Below are positions 48,511-59,206 of a stretch of DNA of 64,000 nt, in pieces. The notes under the pieces were generated by a model. It was given only the letters and a program-made list of their open reading frames with translations, did no database searches and was not told the origin of the DNA. A program made the position numbers and the translations under genes. Location of the stretch: the NCBI RefSeq assembly GCF_026262505.1, contig NC_067204.1, positions 10,263,797 through 10,327,796 on the forward strand. Reading direction: 5' to 3'. Origin of the DNA: Trichomonas vaginalis G3. Its lineage: Eukaryota > Parabasalia > Trichomonadida > Trichomonadidae. Each line of letters begins with the position of its first letter. Within the stretch, counting starts at the first letter, position 1.

Positions 48511-49538
48511 ATCAATAAATTGTAATATCATTATACTATATATTAATATGAATTTTTATAGAAAAGCTTTATTTTTTTCTCAATTTTTAATTTCATTTCA
48601 GTCTCTAAACTTTCTTACTATGTAAAAACGTATTATTATAGTAATAAAATAAAATACATGTTTATTCGATCTCGTATTTCAAAAAAATAAAATTACTTAT
48701 ATAAAAAGATTCTCTTTAGTCAACTTTCTTTTTGAATCTCTAATAAGTTTTTACTGTTGCTTCTATATATTAAGTATTGATTCTTGTAGTAAAGAAAATC
48801 CGGAACGTTTATTTATTAGAATACTCGAACTTTGACTTACATATTACTAATTGTAATTATTTTCAAGAGCTATTTCTATTACTCCTACTTGTTCGGCTTA
48901 AAATCTGCTATATTGTTAAGATAAACTAAGTCTAAATTTTGAACCATTTTTTGAAGTTTAAAGTGTAATACATATCGATTTTTTATCCGAATTTAAGAAT
49001 TGCTTCAAAGTTTTAGCGTGAAATCGTGCATTTTTTCTAATGAAATTGTTATTATAAGATAAGCAATCTGAGTTTTTTTGAATAATATGTCACTACACAT
49101 GATAGAGCGTTACGTGCTGAAAAGTTACGCTTCGTTCTGAAAGTGGTAATGAAGTTTTATTAGAATTCATCAAAAAAACGTATGAAAATAATCGTATGTC
49201 AAAATGTGAGCACTTCTCAAAATTTGCTCACATTTTGACTATTTTTGTGAGATCTTCCTCACAATTTTTTAACAAACGTACAAAAAAGTGCCAAAATGTG
49301 AGCAAATGTGAGCAATTTTTATATCTCGAATCAGCCAATTTTCTAATGATCCACAAATCTTTTATTATTATTATTATTATTTTATTCTCACTATATATAA
49401 ACGCATTTTCCTATATAAAGTCTTCCTATCGCTTTTTTGCCTCAATACTGAATGAACCTCTATCAAAAATTTGAATAAGAGACTATACGAAGGAAAAGGA
49501 GTTTAGATTAATAACAAATTTTATTTAAATCAGCCAAT

Positions 49539-49607
49539 TTACAAATGATCAGCTATTTCTTTACAATTATAATATACTGCATTATGCAGAGCAGCATTAT
49601 CTGAGTT
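49539..49607 (-). pseudogene. Single ankyrin-repeat remnant
   Basis: On the minus strand, NSDNAALHNAVYYNCKEIAD followed by HL and a stop is one complete ankyrin unit of the local family. No coding sequence precedes it. It lies between the 3.9-kb unit and the kinase gene. Confidence 0.7.
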
Positions 49608-49921
49608 ATATAAATAAAATTTAAAAGTGATGCTTTTATAACCTGTTTTATTTTCATTAGACACATTAAAAATTATTTAATTTTTTCTACAGGTTATAAA
49701 AATATCAAAATTAGCCGGTTTTGAGCAATCATTAAACGCGCATTTTCATAAATTAACCATGTTATTCTTATAAATTTGCATTTTGTTAGGTCACATATCC
49801 AGTAAATCACTAATCTATCAACCTTCTATCTTAAAATTGTTAGATAATGAGCACTCTTGATAAAGAGATCGGAATTTAAAAACCAAAAAAAATTTAGGGT
49901 AAAAAAAATCATTACAGATTT

Positions 49922-50815
49922 ATGGATCTCAGTGCTTATCATAAGGATATGAAATTGGGTGAAGGCACTTATGGTAGTGTTTTTCGCGCCACACATATTC
50001 CTACGGATCAGCCTGTTGTTCTCAAGCTTGTCCGTATGGACCTTGAAGAGGATGGAATCCCACCTTCTTCTGTTCGTGAAGTCTGTATTCTCAAAAGTCT
50101 GAATCACCCAAACATTCTCCATTTCCGTGAAGTGATTTGCAAGGATTCAAAGATCATCATGGTTTGTGAGTTTATGGATATGGATCTTAAGAACTTTCTT
50201 TCGAAACGAAGAATGAACCCAAATTTACTCAGATCATACGCATTCCAATTACTCTGCGGAACCTACTATTTACACAGAATTGGCATTGTTCATCGCGATA
50301 TCAAACCAGAAAATATTCTCATCGACAGAGATGGATTACTTAAATTAGGTGATTTTGGCACAGCAGCATATTGCTTCCATCCAATTCCTTACGATATCGA
50401 AGAAATCAAAACTCCATGGTATTTAGCTCCAGAAATCTTGATTAATGCCCCAGCTCATGGCACAGAGATTGACATTTGGAGCATCGGCTGCGTCATTGCC
50501 GAAATGGCTCGTGGAAACCTTTTCATGGGCGATTCTCAAGTTGATCAGTTGATCAAAATTACCGAAGTCTTAGGAATTCCTAGTGAGGAGGACTACCCAG
50601 ACTTTTATAAATACAAAATTAACAATATTCCTTGCATGAAAAAGGAAAAACCAGACTTTAATAGTTTCTTCCCGGGAGTTGATCCGGAACTGGTTGATTT
50701 AATCAGTAAAATGCTTCAAATGAACCCGGAGCATAGGATCAATGCCCAGAGCGCATTGAATCACCCTTATTTCAAGGATGTTAATGAAAATCTTAAGCAT
50801 ACATGCATGGAATAA
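49922..50815 (+). CDS. CDK-like protein kinase with atypical activation loop
   Basis: The 297-residue protein is a CMGC kinase. It has the glycine loop GEGTYGSV, the VLK lysine, a cyclin-helix motif PSSVREV (compare PSTAIRE), HRDIKPENIL and DFG. The activation segment is DFGTAAYCFHPIPYDIEEIK then TPWYLAPE, the same length as in CDK2. The position of the activating Thr (CDK2 Thr160) holds Ile within an acidic DIEE, and the usual RAPE is LAPE. ATP binding and catalysis look intact, so the kinase may be active without T-loop phosphorylation. Trichomonads have many divergent CDKs, and the cyclin partner is unknown. Confidence 0.88.
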   Translation: MDLSAYHKDMKLGEGTYGSVFRATHIPTDQPVVLKLVRMDLEEDGIPPSSVREVCILKSLNHPNILHFREVICKDSKIIMVCEFMDMDLKNFLSKRRMNPNLLRSYAFQLLCGTYYLHRIGIVHRDIKPENILIDRDGLLKLGDFGTAAYCFHPIPYDIEEIKTPWYLAPEILINAPAHGTEIDIWSIGCVIAEMARGNLFMGDSQVDQLIKITEVLGIPSEEDYPDFYKYKINNIPCMKKEKPDFNSFFPGVDPELVDLISKMLQMNPEHRINAQSALNHPYFKDVNENLKHTCME

Positions 50816-52015
50816 CATATTAATATAAAAGTTACAGGATATGTTATTAATTTAATCATATCCTAGCAACAAAACAAAAGAAAAAAGAAAATGATAAAAA
50901 TGTAAATAAAATTATTATCTAATTGAATAACCAATCTTATATTTTTAAAGAGAAGGTGAAAGGAATAAAATGAAATCAAGAATGCGCTATTGATACAGTG
51001 ATTATTTGGCTCTATTCTGGCAAGAGATCAAGTGTAGAGTTTATGATTGAGAAATGTATGATAATTTCATCCAAAATGCAAAGAACGTTATTCAATACGT
51101 TTGAGATTCAAATAAAAAATAGTTTACAATTTTTATACTTCCACATGCTTTGTAACTTCATGAATCGTTAATTTTCTTAATTCATCCTGATTATTCTAAG
51201 TGAATTGGAATCAATATATTCCATAAATGTGTTTTCCACTCTCAGAAAGAGAGAATTAATACTAAATGAGGAGATAAATAATTCTCCATCTCACATGATT
51301 TTCCAATAAAAGTTTTATTTTCATTTTTATAGCTAAAAATTATATTTTTGCATTGAGAAATTTTCGAAATGTAATTTTTTTGAAGTTTTACTGAATATTA
51401 ATAACGGTGTATCTTAATTATTTTATGTATTCTATTTGAATGTTAACTTAGTTTTAAGTTTTAAACCACCTTCAAAAATATCTCATTTTCCGATATTATT
51501 GGATCCCACTCCATATTTCAATGCAGAAGAAACTATTATGAAATTAATCTAAACCTTTGGTCTTAACAATTTAATTAAATAAATGGAAAAAAATTACCTT
51601 ATCTGAATTCAAAAATTTCTTATATTAAGCCTAGTTCTGAATATTCAAGACTATATGCACATTTAAAACCCCTTCAAAATTTTGAATCAATTTTCCTCAA
51701 CATATTTTATCAAGGCCAAGTTGAATGTTCAATAGCAATGACGAAAAATAAAAAGAGATATCAACTTTTTTTGAATCTGAATAATAAGTCAATGGATCTT
51801 CTATTTTTCTTTGAAAAAGTGCAATTTTATAAAAAAAGAGGATAATAATTTTTTTCTTTATTAAGGGAGGCTTCCGACCAGAAAGCCTTCTCAATTTTTT
51901 GTGATGTTTACACCAAAAGTGAGATTCGTTAAGCGTTTTTCTCGTTGAATATTGAATTTCCCGGATTTTAAGTTATTCATAAAGCTCCTCTATATTATAC
52001 CCTATCTACTGATAT
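50816..52015. other. Intergenic region, no gene found
   Basis: AT-rich; a 65-codon minus-strand frame at 51697-51894 lacks any recognised feature. No repeat supported. Confidence 0.5.
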
Positions 52016-52535
52016 GTAGGGTTGTTAAAAATATCAAAAATTAGCGTTTTGAAGACACCATGGTGTCTTATAATTTTCCCTTCCTTATTGGCGTGTAGAA
52101 ATAAATGCGCCAATAGATTGAAGAAGAAGAATTGTTTTTCTCTTAATGAACTTTAAGCAAAACGGCTGTTTCAGTCATTAATTCTTAAAAATAAAAAGGG
52201 TAAAAACTAAATACAATGGGTAAAATTCAATAGTGTCTGTGCTATCGTTCAATTTGAAGGTGTCTTTTGAAACCGCAAGACACATTGAATTTTTGAATAG
52301 TGTATTATGGTTTGACAGACACCAATGAAAAAAATAAAATGATATTTATTTTAAATATATAAGATCCTTATATAAAATATAAATATTTTATCGTTTTATT
52401 TTCTTGTTTTAGAAATGTTTTTTATTGAAAAATCAATAAAACTAACTCCAAAATAAAATTTTTGATTTAAAGACACTATGATGACACCAGGCAAATCTTC
52501 CAAGACACCTATCGTCGGGAATCTAACAACCCTAC
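52016..52535. mobile_element. 520-bp MITE-like unit with 12-bp inverted ends
   Basis: GTAGGGTTGTTA at 52016-52027 is matched by its complement TAACAACCCTAC at 52524-52535. Within it GACACC or its complement recurs many times (about 52057, 52067, 52260, 52318, 52484, 52503), including a palindromic GACACCATGGTGTC. No gene. A 24-bp A-tract begins three bases after its right end. Confidence 0.6.
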
Positions 52536-52537
52536 TG

Positions 52538-52599
52538 AAAAAAAAAAAAAAAAAAAAAAAAGGTATTGGGGCTTCCAGGGGCTGCGCCCCTTCTAGCCC
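52538..52599 (-). terminator. GC-rich hairpin (copy 2) followed by a 24-base T-tract on the minus strand
   Basis: On the minus strand, downstream of the gene ending at 52642, GGGCT...AGCCC (52599-52569) encloses GGGGC-GCA-GCCCC. A run of 24 T follows (complement of A at 52538-52561). The layout looks like a hairpin-plus-T terminator or a 3'-end signal. The stem matches copy 1 at 43526-43556 with a compensatory change. Terminator function is inference. Confidence 0.5.
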
Positions 52600-52641
52600 T
52601 GAAGATGTTTAGTATAAATGAAGTTTTTATTCGGAAAATTG

Positions 52642-53550
52642 TTAGTCTTCTGGTGTGAATTCGGAGGACTCTTCTTGGATTGAGTCTTGTATTTCCTCCT
52701 CCTCTTCTTCCTCCTCCATTGCTTCTGGGAAGAAGTCTTCTTCTGGGTCGAAGACATTATATAATGTGTAATTGAATGACACATTATATCTTTCTTTGAG
52801 TTCGCTCCTGACAAAGAACTTAGTTCCAGGAATACAGAAGACTTCTGTGCGTTGGAAAAGCTGATGTCCTGGAACGAATTTGGCAATTAGAGACTTCTTT
52901 TTTCCGAATTGTTCAGGAGTTTTCATGACGACAGTAACAACATCTCCATCTGCGAGGTCTTGTTGTTCTTCGGAAAGGTAAAGAGCAATGATATGAATGG
53001 TTGCTGCGTTGAATTCGAGAAAGTCGAATTCAAATTGTGTTGTCGTATAACATTCAAACCATTTTGTACAGTTGTCTCCGAACTCGTCCTCGTATTCATC
53101 TTTGTCATATCCGTAACTAAAGACTTGGAATTCGGCAATGCTCTTGTCGAATGACCGTTGGATGTTACGAGGAAGATTTTGACGAACTTGGTATAAAGTT
53201 CTCAACATTATAAGCTTAGTAAATGTTGGAAAATACTGAACTAAGACATCGCTAAGCTCAATTGGATTTGGAATTGTCTTAGTAAGTTCAATTGAACTAG
53301 CAATTGCTTTGTTCAGAACTTCACAGAACTGAGTATTGTATGTAGCGTCTGGTTGTGTGTTTTCTTCGGCGTCTTTGAGATATTTAGAGCAAATTTGTTG
53401 AAGAATTTCTCTTAATTCGCTGTTAGACTTTTTGGTGGTTATTCTAACCGCTGTGCCGGTTCTTGGAGGTTGTGGGGCTTTGGCTTTGGTTAGCGGTTGA
53501 GAATTGTTTGCGACACTTTTTCTTCCTTCCATTATGAAAAATAAACTCAT
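52642..53550 (-). CDS. Unknown element B protein (302 aa) with Glu tract
   Basis: This is the only intact long gene of element B. ATG 53550 is the first start; a second in-frame ATG (MEGRK) is at 53532 after TCATA. After a basic Pro-rich start, residues about 40-260 look globular and beta-rich, then a run of eight Glu (about residues 277-284) and an acidic end. HQLFQRTEVFCIPGTKFFVRS, preceded by WFECYTTTQF, faintly recalls the last strand of ADP-ribosyltransferase folds ('E-x-E-V-L-x-x-P-G-x-x-F-x-V' and STS), but the key E-x-E reads R-T-E, so activity is doubtful. Treated as unknown. Confidence 0.6.
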   Translation of the reverse strand: MSLFFIMEGRKSVANNSQPLTKAKAPQPPRTGTAVRITTKKSNSELREILQQICSKYLKDAEENTQPDATYNTQFCEVLNKAIASSIELTKTIPNPIELSDVLVQYFPTFTKLIMLRTLYQVRQNLPRNIQRSFDKSIAEFQVFSYGYDKDEYEDEFGDNCTKWFECYTTTQFEFDFLEFNAATIHIIALYLSEEQQDLADGDVVTVVMKTPEQFGKKKSLIAKFVPGHQLFQRTEVFCIPGTKFFVRSELKERYNVSFNYTLYNVFDPEEDFFPEAMEEEEEEEEIQDSIQEESSEFTPED

Positions 53551-53559
53551 AGAAAAGTT

Positions 53560-53760
53560 TAAAATAAACCGTTTTCGTCAACGGAGACCCCCTCTATTTT
53601 TTTATTTTATTTAATAGTTACCGTTGGCAAACCGTTCCATCTCAAATATTGAATGAACTATAAACGTTTTTTGTTTTCTATATATACTTTTTTGTCCAAC
53701 GGTAAAACTTTTTACACAACGGTTTTTGAGAGTCGTCGCCGTTGACTTTTTTTGTAGAGC
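53560..53760. promoter_or_regulatory. Divergent promoter region with five Myb-type sites (CAACGG)
   Basis: CAACGG or its complement CCGTTG occurs at 53579-53584, 53621-53626, 53697-53702, 53717-53722 and 53739-53744. Two further near-sites (AACCGTT) are present at about 53567 and 53630. CAACGG fits the known Myb consensus (C/T)AACNG, and Myb proteins are major trichomonad transcription factors. The region lies between the minus gene at 52642 and the plus genes from 53988. Confidence 0.55.
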
Positions 53761-53987
53761 ACTCAAAATAGTATAACTTTGTCCGGACAAGTAAGGTCTA
53801 TCGTCGCTACAGGAAAAGTTACAGGCGTTCCAAGGAAGTATACTTTGAGAAGCCTTTTTCCCCTTATAGAATGAGATAGGACGGTTATTTTACAAAACTG
53901 ACAACACTTTGACCGAGTAGTTTTTTGTGCTAAACAAAAAGTGTCATATAAACATCTGTCAAAAACCGCTTTTTAACTTCACTTAAA

Positions 53988-54169
53988 ATGCCACGTAAGC
54001 TACGTAAGAATATACGTAAGAGAAGAGAGCATTGAAACATCCAATAGTAAAACTAACACCACAACAACAGTTGCAACAACAAATGCTGAATGACCCCACT
54101 ATGTTGCAACAAATGTCAAGCAACCCTATGCTTTTAAACCGAGTTATTGGTGCACAGAGTGGAGTTTAA
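53988..54169 (+). pseudogene. Small basic protein gene, frameshifted, element B
   Basis: The ATG at 53988 gives a very basic peptide MPRKLRKNIRKRREH and a stop. In another frame the sequence continues with a Gln/Met-rich stretch (PQQQLQQQMLNDPTM) and ends at TAA 54167-54169. One single-base change joins them, about 60 residues. Small, very basic proteins of this kind in viruses often bind encapsidated DNA; here that is a guess. Confidence 0.45.
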
Positions 54170-54189
54170 GAGCGGCACTTTTAGCGAAA

Positions 54190-57100
54190 ATGGCAGGCTA
54201 TGGAGCTGCAGACGGAACAGCTTATAACCCTCAAAGTCAAATGAATTTGAGTTCACTCAAAAATCAAATAACAGATGTCAAAAAGTCAAACATAGACATA
54301 CAGAAACAAATAAGTGAAAACGAAAAGAAACTAGAATATGACAGACACACAAAGAAACTCAATGAGTTAAACGTAGAGAAAAAGAAGAAAGAAGAACAAC
54401 TGAAAGAACTAAGTACAGAGGAATATGCGAAAAAAGTGTCAGAAAAAGCAGCAGAAGTAGCAAAAATGGAACAAGATGTTATAAATTTGAAAAACCATAC
54501 TACTCAATATAAAGTACTGAAAGATGAAAGATAAAACAAAAAGCCCTGAAGACATATATGGATAGCGATGAGTATAAAAAAGAAGTTGAAGCAAATGTAA
54601 AGGCAGAAAAACTTTTACAGTTGCAAAACCAAACCGTACAGTATGAAAACTTAGCACAAGAAAGTAAAAATAACGACGCAGCCATGCAAAAGGCAATGAA
54701 AAGCGCGGAATATATAAAAGCTAACAATGACTGGTTAGATGCCCAAGCCAACGCTAAAGCAGCCCAGCTTATAGGGTCAATAAGGACAAAAATACAAGCG
54801 GATGAAGACAGTTCAAATGAAGCTTTAACGAATGCTGACTTTAAGAACGCCTTCGAAGCTCTTCATAGTAAGGTGAAACAAGTGAACGACTTCTCATCTG
54901 GAAAGAAACTGAAGTCTGAAGGTTTCGACAAAGAGTTAAGAGAAGTAGCACAAAATATGACGAAAATAACAGATGCAGCAACGAGACAGGCAGTTCAAAG
55001 TGCCTATGACGCCGTTAGAGCAACTGTTGTGAAAAGTCAAGAAAAAGAGTTACAACAGACCAAAACAGACCTAGTAAATGCTTTCTTAAGAACGAAAAGT
55101 CAGGTAGGACATTACGCTGCAGATGGAACATATGTGCCAGCTGGTGGAACTTATATACCACAAAACCCTCCAAGAGAAGCACCTGCACCAGGACTACCTA
55201 ACACATTTACATCGTCACATGGACACAGACACAGGCATGCACCAAAACCAACACAACAACCAACAGTTCAAAACCCTGCACAACAACCAACAGTTCAAAA
55301 TCCAGCACAACAACAACCACAAACAGAGCAAGGACATAAAAGAAGTAGAGAACAAGGAAACCAAGAATTCTTAAAAATGCTTAAAGAAGAGTGTGGTTTC
55401 CCAGATACTGTTGACTTTAGTGACAGATATAAAGAAGCTATTGGAAAGTTCAAGGATGGAAATACTGACCCGAACCTATTTAGCTTTATGGCTCAGCACC
55501 AAAACGGATATAATCTCAAACCTGGAAAATACAAGCTCGCTAAGGGATATGATTTAATAGCATATCATCCAAATGACATGGATGAATTTACTCCGAGATA
55601 TTTGATGTCAGAGCTAAATGACAATTCAACTTTCGTCATGAAACGCGTAAAAAATAGAGACGGAACGAAAGAACAAAAGCTTATGAATGCGGATGACGTA
55701 GATAGGGAAATTGTTAAAAACGGTCTCGGAATATATGAAATGTCAGCAGATGAGGTACAAGAAACTCCACAGGAAGAAATAGTTCAGATACAACCAGACA
55801 TGGAAGAAATAGTTCAGCAACAACAGCTAGAAGAGCCTGAAGGAAACGAACAAGTCACTCCTTTGGAAACTAACTTCACAGAACTAGATGAAGATTTGGA
55901 ACAGCCGAAAAATCTTGACCCTCAACAAGAGTATGCGGAGAATATGGAATATTTCCAAGAGTCTAAGAAAGATTCGGCTGACATAGTAGAAGAATATCGA
56001 AAAATGTTTGCCGACATACAAAAGACTCCAACACCAGATGAAAATATTCAGCATAGAATGAAAGTACTGAAAGAAAATGTACACAAATACAACAACCCTT
56101 TTACTTACGAGCATTTAACGTTCAATCTTCGGATGAACTCGGTGAAGATAAAAGGTTAAATTTCAAGAAAACATATAGAAATGAAACATTGTTTAAAGTT
56201 CATTCAGAACCTAACCAAGATGGAAACAAACCTACTTTTGTTTCTGCAGACGATGGAACTACAATGAGATGGGGTCATAAAGCTAACCCGGATAGGTGGT
56301 TCATAAACTTACAACCTCAATTCCAAGAAGTTGTAGACGCAATGGAAGTCAATGGTGAACCAGATATAGCTGGTATTTTAAGCGCGGCTTTAATGCCATT
56401 GAAAGATATGAAACATGCAGATATTTTGGACCAGTATGAAATGAACATGGCTGATGGAAATATAACACCTGACGTTCTAGAACATTTATCTCAAAGAACT
56501 ACACAGAACCATAGAGATGGTATATTTGGTGAAGAGTTTAGAAAGAAAGTTATGGACAGAGAAGGAAGAGAACCTATTGTACATGACCTTGCAAACGAAA
56601 GTTTACAAAATGTCATAAAAACTTACTTTGCAGACAATGAACCGAGAAGGGATGAATATTTAAGAAAAACTCAAATGGACAGTACCAAATGAAATGTTAG
56701 TATTGAAAAACATGTTCCTTGACAAAATAAAACCAACTACAGAAATAAATGACGCAAGACTGAAAGATTGGGTAAAAGCTTTCCCATTCACAAAAGATAT
56801 AGTTGGTAACATGGAAAGAAAACCAGAATGGCTACAAAAAACATATATTTGGAAACGAGCATATTCCATATGGACAGGCACTGTTTGAAGAGCTTGAACC
56901 GGAAACTCAGGAAAGAGTCATGCAAACAATACGCAAAGACTCAAATACAAACTATGACAAACTCTTTCTAGGATATAGGTTACCTGAGATGGGCGACCAG
57001 AGCCCAAAGGCAAAAAGGGCATGGAAAATTTGCAACATACTAGATGAACATGAGGCAAAGATGCAACAACTTGAAGCAGAGGGCAAGTTACCAAAGCGAC

Positions 57101-57240
57101 ACCAAAGAAGAAGAGTAGAACAAAGTGAAAGTAGTGAAGAACAAAGTGAAAGTAGTGGCAATGAAGGAAAAAGAAGAGTTAAAAACTCAGTCAGGAAGAA
57201 AGTAAAGCTTGGTCGGAGTGGGTTCTATTATGACATATAA
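54190..57240 (+). pseudogene. Large structural-type protein gene with several frameshifts, element B
   Basis: Five overlapping frames (54190-54534, 54558-56159, 56189-56692, 56694-56888, 56803-57240) follow each other in one direction with no intervening space, so they are one gene of about 1000 codons with four frameshifts. The first 150 residues are a Lys/Glu-rich coiled coil (KKSNIDIQKQISENEKKLE). A middle linker is Pro/Gln/His-rich with two copies of PTVQNPAQQ and a HRHRH cluster. A globular part follows (about 56189-56690), and the C-terminus is Ser/Glu then Lys/Arg-rich, ending RSGFYYDI. No enzyme motif. It precedes the capsid gene directly, so a scaffold, core or polyprotein-like virion component is inferred. 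Confidence 0.55.
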
Positions 57241-57272
57241 ACCCAACTATTCTATATTTTTACCCATATGAA

Positions 57273-58877
57273 ATGTACGCCGCTCAGAATATAACGCCAA
57301 CAGTTTTGGATGCCATGAATGGAAATGTTTCCGAATGGTATAACGAATGCGACAATGCCATTAGAAGGTCAGAAATAGTTCCTGGAACTTACGAATATAC
57401 AACTGCTGTTTCTTATGGAAACGTAGGTGAGTTTGGAGAAGGTTCTTCAACAACAGTAGATATTGCTTGCGACAGGTTTCATATAATTTCTATTGACAAC
57501 TCTTTTCTTATACGTGGAACAAGACATTGAAATAAAACCTTCTGCCAAGTTGTCTGACAAGAAAGGTTGCAATGGAATTTTCTATGTCGGATACCAATAT
57601 GCTCCAGAAGTTTTCATGGGATATAAGATATATTCTAACTCTGACTTAGTTCAAACAGTAACATGGGCAAACTATGAATGGTTCGCTTTGAGAAACTCAG
57701 TACAACCACAAGCTAGAGAACAAACAGACCAGTATGCAAATATTGAGAAAATAAGAAGACTTGACCCTAACGTTCCAGGAGTTTATGTTAACCTTTCTGG
57801 TTCAGATGGAAATGCTGCCACTAAAGTAAAACTGAAACTTAGAGTTCCTTTGTCATCTTTCCTCATCTTCAGGTTTTTAAGATACTTACCAAACTGGGCA
57901 GGAAAAATTCTATCGAACTTACTCCAAGCAAAATAACTTAGTCATTGCACCAACACAAGACCCATTCACTCTTACAGAAGTAGTGGAACAAATAAAATGT
58001 CATTCGCCGACTTTTGCAAAAACAAAGTTGACTTAGACTTTGGTTTCTCAAACTTCAACAATGAAGTAAACTATTATTTCAATGCTGCTGGAGATGCTTG
58101 GACCCAGTTAAGTTCACATGCGAAAAATTTGAATGCAAGAGAATAGAAAGCAGACTTGCAGTCTATATGTTGGACCCAGATATTTCAAATGCTTTAGCTG
58201 CCAAATATATTGCAGTTCCACTTATGTTCCCTATACACCAAATATCTGTCAAAGACTTTGCAGGTGAAGTTGGAAACCAAAGTGCTGACCCAGGTGCAAG
58301 AACAGATATTGCTTTAACAACTGCAATGAAACATGCAGATACTATGTTTGTACTGTTCAGACGAACTATAAATGACTATTCTTGTTTCTACAACCCTGGT
58401 ATTAAATACCATATAAACATAGATGGCAAATATTATCCAAGAGAAGAATATTCTACAGTTGAGGATATGAGGTCATACAACTTGACATTAGATGCTATGA
58501 ACTTTAACAACAACTTCACAACAACCATTAACCCTGAAATGCAAAGTTCTATTATGCCATATGTGAAAGTATGGACTCATACAGGAGGTCAAAAAACTCA
58601 ATATACAAATGGAGACCGTTCAAACTTTTGGCTTGGCATTCCATTTGCTGACTCAGAAGACTTTATGGGTGGTACTTCAACTGTTGGTACTGTACAAATA
58701 CAATATACTGGTGACAGAGACGGTCCAGATGAACTGAAAGCAAAGAAGTTTACAAAACCAATAGCACTTTTCACGGAAGATGCTCTTTTGAAGATTCGTT
58801 CGATGAAACCTGCTGGGGCTCCTCAGATTGGTATAACGACAGCTTCCATCGAGCAGATTTTGGCAGCAGGTCAGTAA
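57273..58877 (+). pseudogene. Putative major capsid protein gene, frameshifted, element B
   Basis: Three frames (57273-57530, 57493-57936, 58098-58877) plus a short linking frame with MSFADFCKNKVDLDFG cover 1605 bp, the same size as the intact capsid-like gene of element A (1641 bp). PLSSFLIFRFLRYLPNWAGKI near the end of the second frame corresponds to PVNDLLAFQAFDDYPKSFGE in element A. No enzyme motif; beta-rich and aromatic. At least three frameshifts. Identity rests on length, position and this pair comparison. Confidence 0.6.
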
Positions 58878-59188
58878 GTTGTTCTTGAACTGACTTTTCT
58901 CCGTCAAATATTGACAGTACGCCAGTTTTGACATAATATTGTATTATAAACTTTCCTTTAGAAATATCTGTAAGTTTTGAAGTTATATTTTTGTCTGCTT
59001 CAAGAACTTTCACCATTTCGGTTATACAACTTTCTTTGCTTTATGAAAATATTTGGTTCAGCAAAGACTGCTATTCTATAACATTTTCCATTGTTTGTAT
59101 AAAGAACTATTCTGTCAATGTATTTGTATTGTTTGTGTGTGTAAACTTTGTTCTGCTTCAATTCGAAGAGATACTCGAATACGTCCAT
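58771..59188 (-). pseudogene. Unknown minus-strand gene, frameshifted, element B
   Basis: ATG 59188 opens MDVFEYLFELKQNKVYTHKQ and runs to about 59000; a shifted frame continues with VLEADKNITSKLTDISKGKF to about 58880, then overlaps the end of the convergent capsid gene. About 105 residues in all, mixed alpha/beta, no recognised domain. It is divergent from the SCCG gene, whose ATG is 19 bp away, the same 19-bp gap as between the 1932/1952 pair in element A. Confidence 0.45.
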
Positions 59189-59206
59189 CTTTTTATTCTA
59201 AGTAAA

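Larger units (their letters stand above)
45444..49330. mobile_element. 3.9-kb unit with 820-bp terminal inverted arms, non-autonomous
   Basis: The arm 45444-46263 is the reverse complement of 48511-49330 over 820 bp, with the coordinates fitting without net indel and only rare mismatches (for example in GTTTGTCAAA against GTTTGTTAAA). The outer 150 bp contain four or more copies of GCTCACATTT in both directions, like subterminal transposase sites. The 2247-bp centre has no convincing gene. The long arms suggest a foldback or MULE-like or Maverick-derived element moved in trans. Confidence 0.85.

Noticed and set aside
52642..53550. Firm call as an ADP-ribosyltransferase
   Set aside because: The E-x-E catalytic motif is not present and the similarity is limited to one strand-like segment.
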